Origin: an uncultured cyanobacterium
Lineage (GTDB): Bacteria > Cyanobacteriota > Cyanobacteriia > PCC-6307 > Cyanobiaceae
Direction: 5' to 3'
Length of the DNA stretch: 64,000 nucleotides
Assembly: GCA_903858015.1 (NCBI GenBank)
Contig: CAIOGZ010000014.1
Span: forward strand, 1 to 64,000
Every line of letters begins with the position of its first letter. Positions within the stretch are counted from its first letter, which is position 1. Shown one piece after another: positions 1 to 7,531 of this stretch. Made by a program: the position numbers and the translations under genes. The notes under the pieces are model-generated. The model worked only from the letters and a program-made list of their open reading frames with translations. It was not told the DNA's origin and did not search any database.

Positions 1-618
1 GCCGCCGCGCTGGCCGGCGGCGGCCAGCCGCCGGCCGGTTCGCCCGGCCGCTCCGAAGCGCCGCTGCGCTCCGCCATCGAGCTGCGCCGCTTGGCGGATG
101 GGATCCGGCTGTTGCCTGGCCTGCTGCAGCAGCTGGTCGAAGACCACGACCAGCGCTGCGCCGAGTTGGCCCACCTGTTTGCCGATACCCAGGATGTGAT
201 TTTCTTGGGCCGGGGCATCAATTACCCGATTGCCATGGAGGGGGCGCTCAAGCTCAAGGAGATCAGTTACATCCATGCCGAGGGCTACCCGGCCGGCGAA
301 ATGAAGCATGGTCCGATCGCCCTGCTCGATGCCCGCGTGCCGGTGGTGTCGATCGCGGTGCCGGGCACGGTGTTCGACAAGGTGCTCTCCAATGCCCAGG
401 AGGCCAAGGCCCGGGATGCCCAACTGATTGGTGTGGCCCCCGATTGCCCCGATACCGAGCTCTTCGATCTACTGCTCCCCCTGCCGGTGGTGGATGAGCT
501 GCTAAGCCCGCTGCTGACCGTGATTCCGATGCAGCTGCTCAGCTACCACATCGCTGCCCATCGGGGCCTCGATGTGGACCAACCCCGCAACCTGGCCAAG
601 AGCGTGACGGTGGAGTAA
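1..618 (+). CDS. glmS: Glutamine--fructose-6-phosphate aminotransferase, C-terminal part (5' truncated by window edge)
   Basis: The reading frame is open from base 1 and ends at the TAA at 616-618, giving 205 residues of the C-terminal SIS (isomerase) domain. Visible signatures are LKLKEISYIHAEGYPAGEMK with the following HGP (about nt 250-315) and the invariant GlmS terminus PRNLAKSVTVE. GlmS makes glucosamine-6-phosphate from fructose-6-phosphate and glutamine, the first step towards UDP-GlcNAc for peptidoglycan and envelope glycans. The glutaminase domain lies outside the window. It is convergent with the GDP-mannose enzyme, with a strong hairpin between them. Its sugar product fits the polysaccharide genes later in the window, but no direct link is visible. 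Confidence 0.95.
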   Translation, partial: AAALAGGGQPPAGSPGRSEAPLRSAIELRRLADGIRLLPGLLQQLVEDHDQRCAELAHLFADTQDVIFLGRGINYPIAMEGALKLKEISYIHAEGYPAGEMKHGPIALLDARVPVVSIAVPGTVFDKVLSNAQEAKARDAQLIGVAPDCPDTELFDLLLPLPVVDELLSPLLTVIPMQLLSYHIAAHRGLDVDQPRNLAKSVTVE

Positions 619-622
619 GGGG

Positions 623-658
623 CCACCGCCAAGCCCTGGGCTCAGGGCTTGGCGGTGG
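623..658. terminator. Perfect 16-bp hairpin between convergent glmS and manC
   Basis: Bases 623-638 (CCACCGCCAAGCCCTG) are exactly complementary to 643-658, with a 4-base loop GGCT. It lies just after the glmS stop and covers the last codons and stop of manC. No T-run follows on either strand, so a bidirectional termination or 3'-end-stabilising role is inferred from position and stem strength only. Confidence 0.6.
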
Positions 659-2180
659 CGGTGTTGGTGTTGGTGTTGGCGGTGGCGGTGGCGGTGGCCA
701 TGTCCGTGCGGCCGTAGCGGTCTTCGAAGCGCACGATGTCGTCTTCGCCAAGGTAAGGGCCGCTCTGAACTTCGATCATCTGCACCGGGATCTTGCCGGG
801 ATTGCGTAGCCGGTGGCGGGCCCCCAAGGGGATATAGGTGCTCTGGTTTTCGCCCACCAGTTCCTCGACACCATTTTTCTCCACCATGGCCGTGCCTTTG
901 ACCACCACCCAGTGCTCGGCCCGGTGGTGGTGCATCTGCAGCGACAGGCTGGCGCCAGGCTTGACCTCGATCTTCTTGACCTGCCAGCGTTCGCCTTCGA
1001 CCACGCCGTCGTAGTGGCCCCACGGACGATAGATGCGTCGATGGGCCTTGCTTTCGGGGGCGCCTTCCCGTTCCAGCCGGCCCACGATCGCCTTCACCTC
1101 CTGGGCCCGGTCCCGGTGGGCCACGAGCACCACGTCATCGGTTTCGACCACCACGAGATCTTCCACGCCCAGCCCCACCACCAGCCGGTGTTCGCTGCGC
1201 AGGTAGCAGTTGCGGGAGTTTTCACTGATCACCCGGCCGCGCAGCACGTTGCCCGCCCCATCCCGCTGGCCCGTTTCCCACAGGGCGGCCCAGCTACCCA
1301 CATCGCTCCATTCGGCATCGAGCGGCAGCACGGCGCCGAGGCTGGTTTTTTCCATCACGGCCACATCGAGGGCCACGTTGGTGCAGTTGGCGAAGGCTTC
1401 CCGCTCCAGCCGCAGGAATTCCAGGTCGGGACTGTCGTTGTCCAGGGCGTCGCGGCAGGCACTCACCACCTCGGGGGCGAGTCGTTCGAGCTCCGCCAGG
1501 ATGGCGCTGGCGCGGAACAGGAACATGCCGCTGTTCCAGGTGAAGCGCCCGGTGGCGAGGAAGGCTTCGGCCGTGCTGAGGTCGGGCTTTTCGACGAAGC
1601 GGGCGATCGGCACGGGGACCAGGACTGCTCCGGCCTGGTCGGGTGTGCCATCGCTGGCTTGGGGATTCGCCAGGGCGAGAGGTTCGGCCGCTTCGATGTA
1701 GCCGTAGCCGGTTTCCGGCGCGGTTGGCACGATGCCGAAGGTCACCAACCGGCCGGCCTCGGCGGCGGCGATGCCGGCGGCCACGGTGGCGCGGAATCGC
1801 TCGGGCTGGTTGATGACGTGGTCGGCGGCCAGCACCAACAGCAGCGGGTCGGCGCCGCTGGCGGTGGCCTGGAGGGCCGCCACGGCCACGGCGGGAGCGG
1901 TATTACGACCCACCGGCTCCAACAGAATGCCGGCCGGTTCCACGTTGATCTGGCGCATCTGCTCAGCCACGATGAAGCGGTGGTCTTCGTTGCAGATCAG
2001 CAGCGGGGGCGCCAGGGCTGGCAGCCCCTTGAGGCGCTGGTGGGTCTGTTGAAGCAGCGTTTCTTCACCGCTGCCAGCCAGGGGCCAGTACTGCTTGGGA
2101 TAGCTGGCCCGCGATAGGGGCCAGAGGCGGGTGCCGGTGCCGCCGCAGAGGATCACAGGAACCAGGGGAGTGGGGACCAT
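642..2180 (-). CDS. manC: Mannose-1-phosphate guanylyltransferase / mannose-6-phosphate isomerase (bifunctional)
   Basis: A 512-residue protein. It starts MVPTPLVPVILCGGTGTRLW, so the nucleotidyltransferase loop GGTGTRLWPLSR is at residues 13-24 and P-K-Q follows at 28-30. A central FVEKPD motif and a C-terminal cupin (RPWGHYD..., MHHHRAEHW, IPLGARHRLRNPG) complete the usual bifunctional architecture that makes GDP-mannose from mannose-6-phosphate. The start at 2180 is chosen because family proteins begin just before the GGTGTR loop; the frame remains open further upstream. The last 19 residues are an odd Ala-Thr/Asn-Thr repeat encoded by a simple GTGGCG/GTTGGT tandem. It likely supplies GDP-sugars for the glycan locus at 40-64 kb. 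Confidence 0.93.
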   Translation of the reverse strand: MVPTPLVPVILCGGTGTRLWPLSRASYPKQYWPLAGSGEETLLQQTHQRLKGLPALAPPLLICNEDHRFIVAEQMRQINVEPAGILLEPVGRNTAPAVAVAALQATASGADPLLLVLAADHVINQPERFRATVAAGIAAAEAGRLVTFGIVPTAPETGYGYIEAAEPLALANPQASDGTPDQAGAVLVPVPIARFVEKPDLSTAEAFLATGRFTWNSGMFLFRASAILAELERLAPEVVSACRDALDNDSPDLEFLRLEREAFANCTNVALDVAVMEKTSLGAVLPLDAEWSDVGSWAALWETGQRDGAGNVLRGRVISENSRNCYLRSEHRLVVGLGVEDLVVVETDDVVLVAHRDRAQEVKAIVGRLEREGAPESKAHRRIYRPWGHYDGVVEGERWQVKKIEVKPGASLSLQMHHHRAEHWVVVKGTAMVEKNGVEELVGENQSTYIPLGARHRLRNPGKIPVQMIEVQSGPYLGEDDIVRFEDRYGRTDMATATATANTNTNTATAKP

Positions 2181-2372
2181 GGCTGCCGCGGCGGCGTTAC
2201 TCAGACTTGCAGGCCCATTCAACCTGAGCTTGTTGGCTTCAGCTGCCCTAGCGGGCACCTCGGCCCATGGAGCGTGGTTGACTCTCCTGCTGGCTTGGCT
2301 GTGCTGCTCCACCCTGAGCTGGAGGTTGGGCTGCAGCGGCTGGTCTCCAACGGCTGGTTGCCAGCGGTGGCT

Positions 2373-2975
2373 TCAGAGCTCCAAGAGCCCCGGCGGTGGG
2401 GTGAGGCCGATCCAGCCTTCAGCCAGGTTGACCACCGGCACGATCGCCTGCACAAAGGGGATGAACAGGCGGCGGCCAGCGTTGTCTGCGGCCGGATCAC
2501 TGAGCTGCACCTCTAGCAGGTCGTTGCCGGCGTGGATCAGATCCAGCACCCGGCCGATCGCTGCGGGGGTAGCGCCGACCTCCCCTGCGGCGGCAGCGGG
2601 GGCCGGCGTCAGTAGCCGCACCTCCAGCCCCACCAGATCGAGCAGGTGGAATTCACCCGGCTCCAGCCGGGGGCGATCGCTGGCGGGCACCAGCAGCTCC
2701 TGGCCCACCAGGGCCTCGGCGGCGTCGCGGCTGTCGATGCCGGCGAAGCGGACCACAAACAGCTCCTTGCCCGGCAGCTGGCGGCCGCTGCGCAGCTCCA
2801 CCGCCAGGGCCGGCTTGCCTGGGGCCTGCAACCAGCGGGGGCCGGGGCTGGTGAAGCGCTGGGGGAAGTCGGAGAGGGGGAGGACCCGCAATTCACCGGC
2901 GAGGCCCTGGGCGGCCACGAGGCGGCCCACCACGAGCAGATCGGGCGCCGGGCGGGGGGATGGAGGATCGGCCAT
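2373..2975 (-). CDS. rimM: 16S rRNA processing protein RimM
   Basis: A 200-residue protein beginning [20 protein letters not shown]. The N-terminal RimM beta-barrel shows [20 protein letters not shown] and a [20 protein letters not shown] segment. The C-terminal PRC-barrel shows LLDLVGLEV, then [18 protein letters not shown] and [14 protein letters not shown]. RimM binds ribosomal protein S19 and assists 30S head maturation. The start at 2975 is the first ATG before the conserved VGR; an upstream extension is open but shows no family residues. It lies upstream of manC on the same strand, separated by about 190 bases without a recognisable gene. Confidence 0.93.
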   Translation of the reverse strand: MADPPSPRPAPDLLVVGRLVAAQGLAGELRVLPLSDFPQRFTSPGPRWLQAPGKPALAVELRSGRQLPGKELFVVRFAGIDSRDAAEALVGQELLVPASDRPRLEPGEFHLLDLVGLEVRLLTPAPAAAAGEVGATPAAIGRVLDLIHAGNDLLEVQLSDPAADNAGRRLFIPFVQAIVPVVNLAEGWIGLTPPPGLLEL

Positions 2976-3641
2976 GGTGGCTGCTACGGCAGGGTGGATT
3001 GGGCGATTTTGATCGAACACATTTGCCGCAGGGGCAGCTTGAAAAATGACCAACCGGCCCTTGCGAGTCTGGAGCAAGCCAGTTTTCGCAACTCTTCACG
3101 CCTGGTGGGACCGCTGAGACGCGGGATTATGTGAGCCGCCCCGAAGTGACTGCGTTTGTGGATTGCATTTCCAGATTGGCTTGGCAGGTCTTGATTGGGT
3201 AGCAAGCTCCGCTTGCCCTGCGTTGCCTCAATCGCGAAGGTGCGAAAGGCGGATCCAGCCCTGGCGCTCTAAATTCCGCAGGGATTCTCAGCGGTTGTTT
3301 CTGCCTAATCGACTGGCAGATTGGGTTGGTCAATTGTTTGGGTGGATCCTTTTGGTGGCTTGCCCCAGGCTGGCCCTGGATCATCTTGGCTTTCACGGTC
3401 CAGATGGCTGAGTTCCTGCCCTTTGCAGATTGCTTGACCCGCAGCTGCCGCGAACCTTGGCCCCTGGGCTTGGCAAGGCTGGCTTTGGATCCTGGGCCTG
3501 GACTCCTGGGCCTTGGATCAGGGGGGCGTAGCCGGCGGCGATGGCCTGCCGCGGCGGCGAAGCGATCGGCTTGGTTCAACCGACATTCGGGGCTTGGGGC
3601 TCCAATAATGGCGGCAGGCTCCCAGCATCCCGGCTCACCCC
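2976..3641. other. 666-base intergenic region with one copy of a dispersed repeat
   Basis: No reading frame here looks like a protein. The stretch is richer in T than its neighbours. Bases 3190-3295 form one copy of an imperfect repeat also found at 33036-33141. The downstream end should contain the ndhS promoter; an AATAAT at about 3603 is a possible -10 element, but no convincing -35 accompanies it. Confidence 0.5.
3190..3295. repeat. Dispersed imperfect repeat, copy 1
   Basis: Begins CTTGATTGGGTAGCAAGCTC and aligns without gaps for about 76 bases, then with a 2-base gap, to the sequence starting CTTGATTAAGTAGCAAGCTT at 33036. Identity is roughly 70 percent by eye. Both copies lie in long intergenic regions. 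The nature (decayed mobile element, structured RNA or other) is unknown. Confidence 0.55.
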
Positions 3642-3830
3642 ATGGCATCCGCTTCCCCCGCCCTGATCCTGCCGGGCACCACGGTGCTGGTTCGCGACCC
3701 GGGCTCGATCTACAACGGCTACCGCGGCTTCGTGCAGCGGATCAGCGGCACCCGGGCGGCGGTGCTGTTTGAAGGCGGCAACTGGGACAAGCTCATCACC
3801 GTTCCCCTCCAGACCCTCCAGGCCGTTTGA
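3642..3830 (+). CDS. ndhS: NAD(P)H-quinone oxidoreductase subunit S (NdhS, DUF3252)
   Basis: A 62-residue protein with the NdhS SH3-like pattern: ILPGTTVLVRDPGSIYNGYR, then GFVQRISGTRAAVLFEGGNWDKL and a short beta-strand ending LQAV. NdhS is the ferredoxin-binding subunit of the cyanobacterial NDH-1 complex at the thylakoid membrane, used in cyclic electron flow and respiration. The ATG at 3642 sits four residues before the conserved LPG. Its last 35 bases overlap the 3' end of rnc on the opposite strand, so the two mRNAs are antisense to each other there. Confidence 0.88.
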   Translation: MASASPALILPGTTVLVRDPGSIYNGYRGFVQRISGTRAAVLFEGGNWDKLITVPLQTLQAV

Positions 3831-4605
3831 GTTCGGCCAGGGCGGCGCGGGCCGCCTGCTGTTCCGCTTCACGGCGGGAGCCGCCCCAGCCCTCGGCCCC
3901 ATGGCCGGCTGCCTCTCCCCAGCGCACCTGGGATTGGAAGCGGCGGGGATCGCCGTGGCGGCGGCTGATTTCGGCGCTGCTGTAATGGGGCAGGCCGAGC
4001 CCCTGGCCCTGGGTCCATTCCTGCAGGGCCGTTTTCCAATTGTGGCGATCGGGATCGGCGAGCAGTTCGGCGCTGGATCGCTGCCAAGCGGGTGTGAGCC
4101 AGCGCAGCACCGCCTCCAGGCCGCCCTGGGAGCCGCCCCGACTCTGGTAGATGGCACCCACCAGGGCTTCGCAGCATTCGGCCAGCACGGTGGCGCGGCC
4201 GCTGGCATCGCCGAGGGCCATCGGCCCAAGCCGCAGCAGCGGGGCAAGGCCATGGTCTTCGGCCAGTTCGGCCAGCCAGCGGTCGCTCACCAGCTGGGCC
4301 CGCAGGGCGGAGCGCTGGCCCACCGCCAGGTCGCTGTGGTGACGGGCCAGGAATTCGGTGGCGGCCAGGCGCAGCACCGCATCGCCGAGAAATTCGAGCT
4401 GCTCGTGGTTGCGGGGCCGGCCGGCGGAGCTGTGGGTGAGGGCTTCTTCGATCGGCGCGAGGGCTTCGGGGCTGTCGCCGGCTGCGTCCGGGGCCGCTGG
4501 GGCGCCGGCGTCAGCAGGGTCGAGGCCGAGGCCCGCCAGGAAGGCCCCCAGGCCCTGGCGCCGCTCGGCGCTGATCACAGGCAAAGGTCGAAACTCCTGG
4601 GCCAT
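3796..4605 (-). CDS. rnc: Ribonuclease III
   Basis: A 269-residue protein. The catalytic signature NHEQLEFLGDAVL is at residues 66-78, preceded by EEALTHSS; the second acidic cluster is in VLAECCEALVGAIYQ. A C-terminal double-stranded-RNA-binding domain begins near NWKTALQEWTQ and ends with EAEQQAARAALAEL. RNase III cleaves dsRNA, including rRNA precursors and sense/antisense hybrids. The start MAQEFRPLPV is the only ATG near the domain start. It is convergent with ndhS and its coding 3' end overlaps that gene by 35 bases; such an overlap could form a duplex that RNase III itself would cut (inference). Confidence 0.95.
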   Translation of the reverse strand: MAQEFRPLPVISAERRQGLGAFLAGLGLDPADAGAPAAPDAAGDSPEALAPIEEALTHSSAGRPRNHEQLEFLGDAVLRLAATEFLARHHSDLAVGQRSALRAQLVSDRWLAELAEDHGLAPLLRLGPMALGDASGRATVLAECCEALVGAIYQSRGGSQGGLEAVLRWLTPAWQRSSAELLADPDRHNWKTALQEWTQGQGLGLPHYSSAEISRRHGDPRRFQSQVRWGEAAGHGAEGWGGSRREAEQQAARAALAELKRPGGSGGER

Positions 4606-4743
4606 GGCGGCGGTGGGCCGGAGGGGGGCTGTGGGGGCATCGTTTCATGGGGGCCTGCCCGGGGGCCAACCCCATCCCAGCCCCGCTCGGCGTAGAAGCC
4701 TCTGGCCGGGGCCCTCGACCTGGTCCTGCCGCAAGCCGGGATG

Positions 4744-4756
4744 CAAGCCAAAAAGG
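4744..4756 (-). terminator. T-rich 3' flank of rnpB
   Basis: Directly after the P1 helix the minus strand reads CCTTTTTGGCTTGC. The P1 helix followed by the T5 run resembles an intrinsic terminator, but the run is short. Confidence 0.4.
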
Positions 4757-5203
4757 TGGAAAGCAGGACATAAGCCGGGTTCTGTTCACCGCCGCCGGGC
4801 CGGGGCCAGGCAACGGGGGTGACCATCTGTCTGGGACCGCCGTTACCGGCGGCCTCGAGCGGCACTGGATTGAAACGGAACGGGACCATGGCCAACCCTT
4901 GTTCCGCAGGCCGAAGCCTTGGCCTTGCTCCCAGCCGGGGTTTACCGAGCCGGCACCTCTCGATGCCGCTGGTGCGCTCTTACCGCACCCTTGCACCCTT
5001 GCCTGTGCCCCGGGCGAGGCAAGCCTCACCGAGGCCATCGGCGGTGTGTTTCTGTGGCACTGTCCTCACGGTCGCCCGCACCGGGCGTTACCCGGCAGGC
5101 CTGGCCATTGGGGAGCCCGGACTTTCCTCAACCGGCCGAACCGCCGCCGCCGCCGAAGCCCCGGCAACGATGCACCGATCGCGATCACCTCGCCTGCTTT
5201 CCA
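4757..5203 (-). ncRNA. rnpB: RNase P RNA (class A)
   Basis: Read on the minus strand, the sequence holds the conserved 5' block GAGGAAAGTCCGGGCTCC (near 5113-5131), an internal GCGGTAAGAGCGCACC (CR II/III area), and the 3' block GGTGAACAGAACCCGGCTTA ending near 4771. The ends are set by a perfect 11-bp P1 pairing: TGGAAAGCAGG at the 5' end (5193-5203) with CCTGCTTTCCA at the 3' end (4757-4767). Length is about 447 nt, within the cyanobacterial range. The RNA is the catalytic subunit that removes tRNA 5' leaders. Confidence 0.95.
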
Positions 5204-5324
5204 GTAGTCAGCCTACTTTCCAGGAGAGGGCCCCAGCAGACAGCCCCAGTAGAGCGCCCCAGTAGAGCGCCTAGGAGCCCGCACCAGCTGGGCTCGGCCA
5301 GGCTGGCGATAGACTTGAAAGGAT

Positions 5325-5398
<74 letters not shown>

Positions 5399-6183
5399 TT
5401 CTGCCCAGGGAATGTGTTCAGCGAATGTGCTATGTGAAGCTGTTTGGATGCGTCCCAGGGGTTGGCACTCGCTGCCAGCATGGAGCAGTTCGCCAAGGTC
5501 AAGCAAGTCAAGGAACAGCCCGCCGATGCCGTAGTTTCCAGATCGAAGCCCAGTCACTAGGGAGAAAGCCATGGCTATCAAGGGGCTTGGATGCCGTTGC
5601 GACTACCTTCGCCGACGAATGTTTTCAGGCTTTGAGCCTTTTGGGTTTGGGCGTCATTGAAGGCATCGTGGATGGTGATCATGTCCAGGAGTTCACTGGC
5701 TTGGCTGATTAAGTTCTGGGTCTGATTGGGCATGGCGCAAAGACCTACGCAGGCCTGAAAAAGGAATTAAAGCGTTGCCTCCTGGTAGGGGCGGGGGTGG
5801 CCGGGATTGTAACAGGAAATGATGGAAAAACAGCAGGGGCTAGGATTATTGTGTTGCTCGAGGTTTGCATTCTTGTGGCAAAAAACGCAATCAGCGGGTG
5901 CTGGTGGCGGCTATGGCTGGCTAGGTGACAGGGGCTGTGCCGTGCTGACACCTGTCAGCAGCCACCCCCTAAGCCAGTTTTCTTTTGACAGCAGAAGATT
6001 TGACAGCAGAAGATAGGCCTGATGTGTGGAAGGTTCCAAGATCGATTGCGGTTCTGGATGGCCGTGCCGCTGGCTGGCCCCAGGACGAAGGCGCTCGATG
6101 GGATCCCCTGGCTGCGGCTAGGGCTGGGGGGCTTTCCGATTCCGCCCCCTGCCGCTAGCGTGGCTGGAGTCGCCCGGCTTCGG
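5399..6183. other. 785-base region between tRNA-Arg and a small gene; mostly non-coding, lower GC
   Basis: More A/T-rich than its surroundings. One short minus-strand frame (5578-5733) has protein-like composition and is listed separately. A plus-strand frame around 5713-5930 gives a Gly/Val-rich stretch (CLLVGAGVAGIVTGNDGKTA) without a start codon after the preceding TAA, and could be a remnant of a decayed gene. No confident gene was recognised. Confidence 0.4.
5578..5733 (-). CDS. Possible 51-residue protein, unrecognised
   Basis: An ATG-to-TGA frame beginning MPNQTQNLISQASELLDMIT and ending SRNGIQAP. Its composition (few Gly/Pro/Arg, amphipathic helix pattern) differs from the Arg/Pro-rich spurious frames typical of this GC-rich DNA. 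No strong ribosome binding site is visible and no family was recognised. It could equally be chance in a lower-GC spacer. Confidence 0.25.
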   Translation of the reverse strand: MPNQTQNLISQASELLDMITIHDAFNDAQTQKAQSLKTFVGEGSRNGIQAP

Positions 6184-6546
6184 ATGACCCAGCTTCATGC
6201 CAGCCAGCTCCACGATCTGCGGCTGCGGCTGCTGGTGCAGCAGGAGGGCGAGCGCATCGCCGACAGCCAGCCCGATCAGCTCGACCTCTCGGTGGTTCAG
6301 GCCCGCACCCTCTGCTGGCTGGCCCTTTTGGCCGAGGCCCATGAGGAGCAGGCCACCGATGCCGAGCGTCGCGGTGATGTGGAGCAGGCGATGGGTTGGT
6401 TTGCCGATGCGATGCGCCTCCGCGATGTGATCCACGTGGTGAGTTCAATCGAGATCCCCCTGCCCGCCGCCTGCGATGGATCAGATCCCGAGGAGGATGG
6501 CAGCGGCGATCACCACGGCCGGGGCGGCGGGCCCCTGCTGGCCTGA
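6184..6546 (+). CDS. Hypothetical protein, 120 residues, helical
   Basis: Begins MTQLHASQLHDLRLRLLVQQ. The first 95 residues are alpha-helical, with two predicted helices rich in Leu/Ala/Glu (QARTLCWLALLAEAHEEQAT and VEQAMGWFADAMRLRDVIHV), followed by a disordered Asp/Gly/His tail. The frame is open to 6022, but the upstream part has no protein-like pattern, so the ATG at 6184 is preferred. The sequence reads like a small conserved cyanobacterial protein, but the family was not recognised. The gene after it on the same strand also encodes a small helical protein. Confidence 0.6.
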   Translation: MTQLHASQLHDLRLRLLVQQEGERIADSQPDQLDLSVVQARTLCWLALLAEAHEEQATDAERRGDVEQAMGWFADAMRLRDVIHVVSSIEIPLPAACDGSDPEEDGSGDHHGRGGGPLLA

Positions 6547-6952
6547 AGCGTTGGTGGCCTGAGGCCGTTGCTAGGCGGGCGCAGCGGCGCTGGGGTGGAA
6601 GCGGGTTCAGAGCCGCTGTCTCTGGCCCTGGGCCCTGTTCCGATCCCGGCCATGGCCCAGATCGCAGCAATTCATGCGCCGTTGATCCTGGTGCCCCGGA
6701 TCGCCGCGATGCCAGCTCGCCCCCGGCAGCCCTGCGCTGCTGTTGCTGGAGCACCCAGGCCGATTCCGCTAACAGTCGCAGCAGCAGCTCAGGGCTGGCG
6801 GCCATCGGCTGGAGCTGCCTGTCCAAAGCGACGCCCCCCCGACTGTTCGCCCCAGGGCTGGAAGCCCCTGGAGCCAGCGCAGAGCAAGGGTTGCGGCGGT
6901 CTGCGCTGACCCGCCAGGCGCCGCCTCCGGTTCGGTGCCATGATGGAAACCG
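6547..6952. other. 406-base interval without a recognised gene
   Basis: Frames are open on both strands, as expected at this GC content, but all give Arg/Pro/Ala-rich translations without recognisable motifs. A minus-strand stretch (ASPELLLRLLAESAWVLQQQ, about 6750-6810) looks slightly more protein-like but has no bounded gene around it. Confidence 0.35.
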
Positions 6953-7465
6953 ATGCACAGAAGGGACGCGGTGCCTGAAGAGCCCTGCCAATGCCCTGAT
7001 TGCCAGCGGTTCTACCGAGAACACGACCGGCTGATCCGGGAAAACTCCAGCCTCCGGCAGCAGCAGGAGCTCAACTGGGCCGCGCTCCAATCCTTCCGCA
7101 CCTTGGCTGGGCGCGTGCTGGAAGAGATGCAGAAGCAGTATGGCGATGGCGAAGCCCCTGAAGCCCCTCGCCCCGCCGCCACTCCCGCTACCGAAGCCGG
7201 CCGGGGCACCACCGCCGCCAACCCCGCCGCCGCCGCCGAAGCCGATGCCATCCAGCAGGCGATGGCCGATCTGGAAAACATCAACGCCCACCTGTTTTCG
7301 ATCGAGGTGTTGATGGAGCGCATCTTTGATGTGCGCGTCCCCGACGAGGTGGAGCAGAAGTTCCGCGAGGTGGCCGGTGAACTGGCGCCCGATCCGCTCA
7401 ACGCCGATCGCCTCCGCCTCAACCGCCTGCTCCACCAAACCCCCGACCTACCAGATCGCAGCTGA
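6953..7465 (+). CDS. Hypothetical coiled-coil protein with an N-terminal Cys-pair motif
   Basis: A 170-residue protein starting MHRRDAVPEEPCQCPDCQRF. The CxCPDC cluster near residues 12-17 may bind a metal. It is followed by a coiled coil (RLIRENSSLRQQQELNWAAL), an Ala/Pro/Thr-rich linker at residues 65-95, and a second helical segment ending in LNRLLHQTPDLPDRS. No family was recognised. It is convergent with glgP, with about 65 bases between the stops. The ATG at 6953 is the first in frame and is preceded by AAACCG, a weak ribosome binding site. Confidence 0.65.
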   Translation: MHRRDAVPEEPCQCPDCQRFYREHDRLIRENSSLRQQQELNWAALQSFRTLAGRVLEEMQKQYGDGEAPEAPRPAATPATEAGRGTTAANPAAAAEADAIQQAMADLENINAHLFSIEVLMERIFDVRVPDEVEQKFREVAGELAPDPLNADRLRLNRLLHQTPDLPDRS

Positions 7466-7531
7466 TCAGGCCAGAGCTGCCGCCCAGCGGCTGGCTCCAG
7501 TCCAGATCAGCTCAATCCAGCTGACTCGGCC

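Noticed and set aside
813-2117. A 434-residue plus-strand frame inside manC
   Set aside because: Shadow of the bifunctional enzyme, which has all family motifs on the minus strand.
6155-7438. A 427-residue minus-strand frame
   Set aside because: It crosses two helical plus-strand genes and a spacer, and reads as Arg/Pro/Gly-rich sequence with no family pattern.
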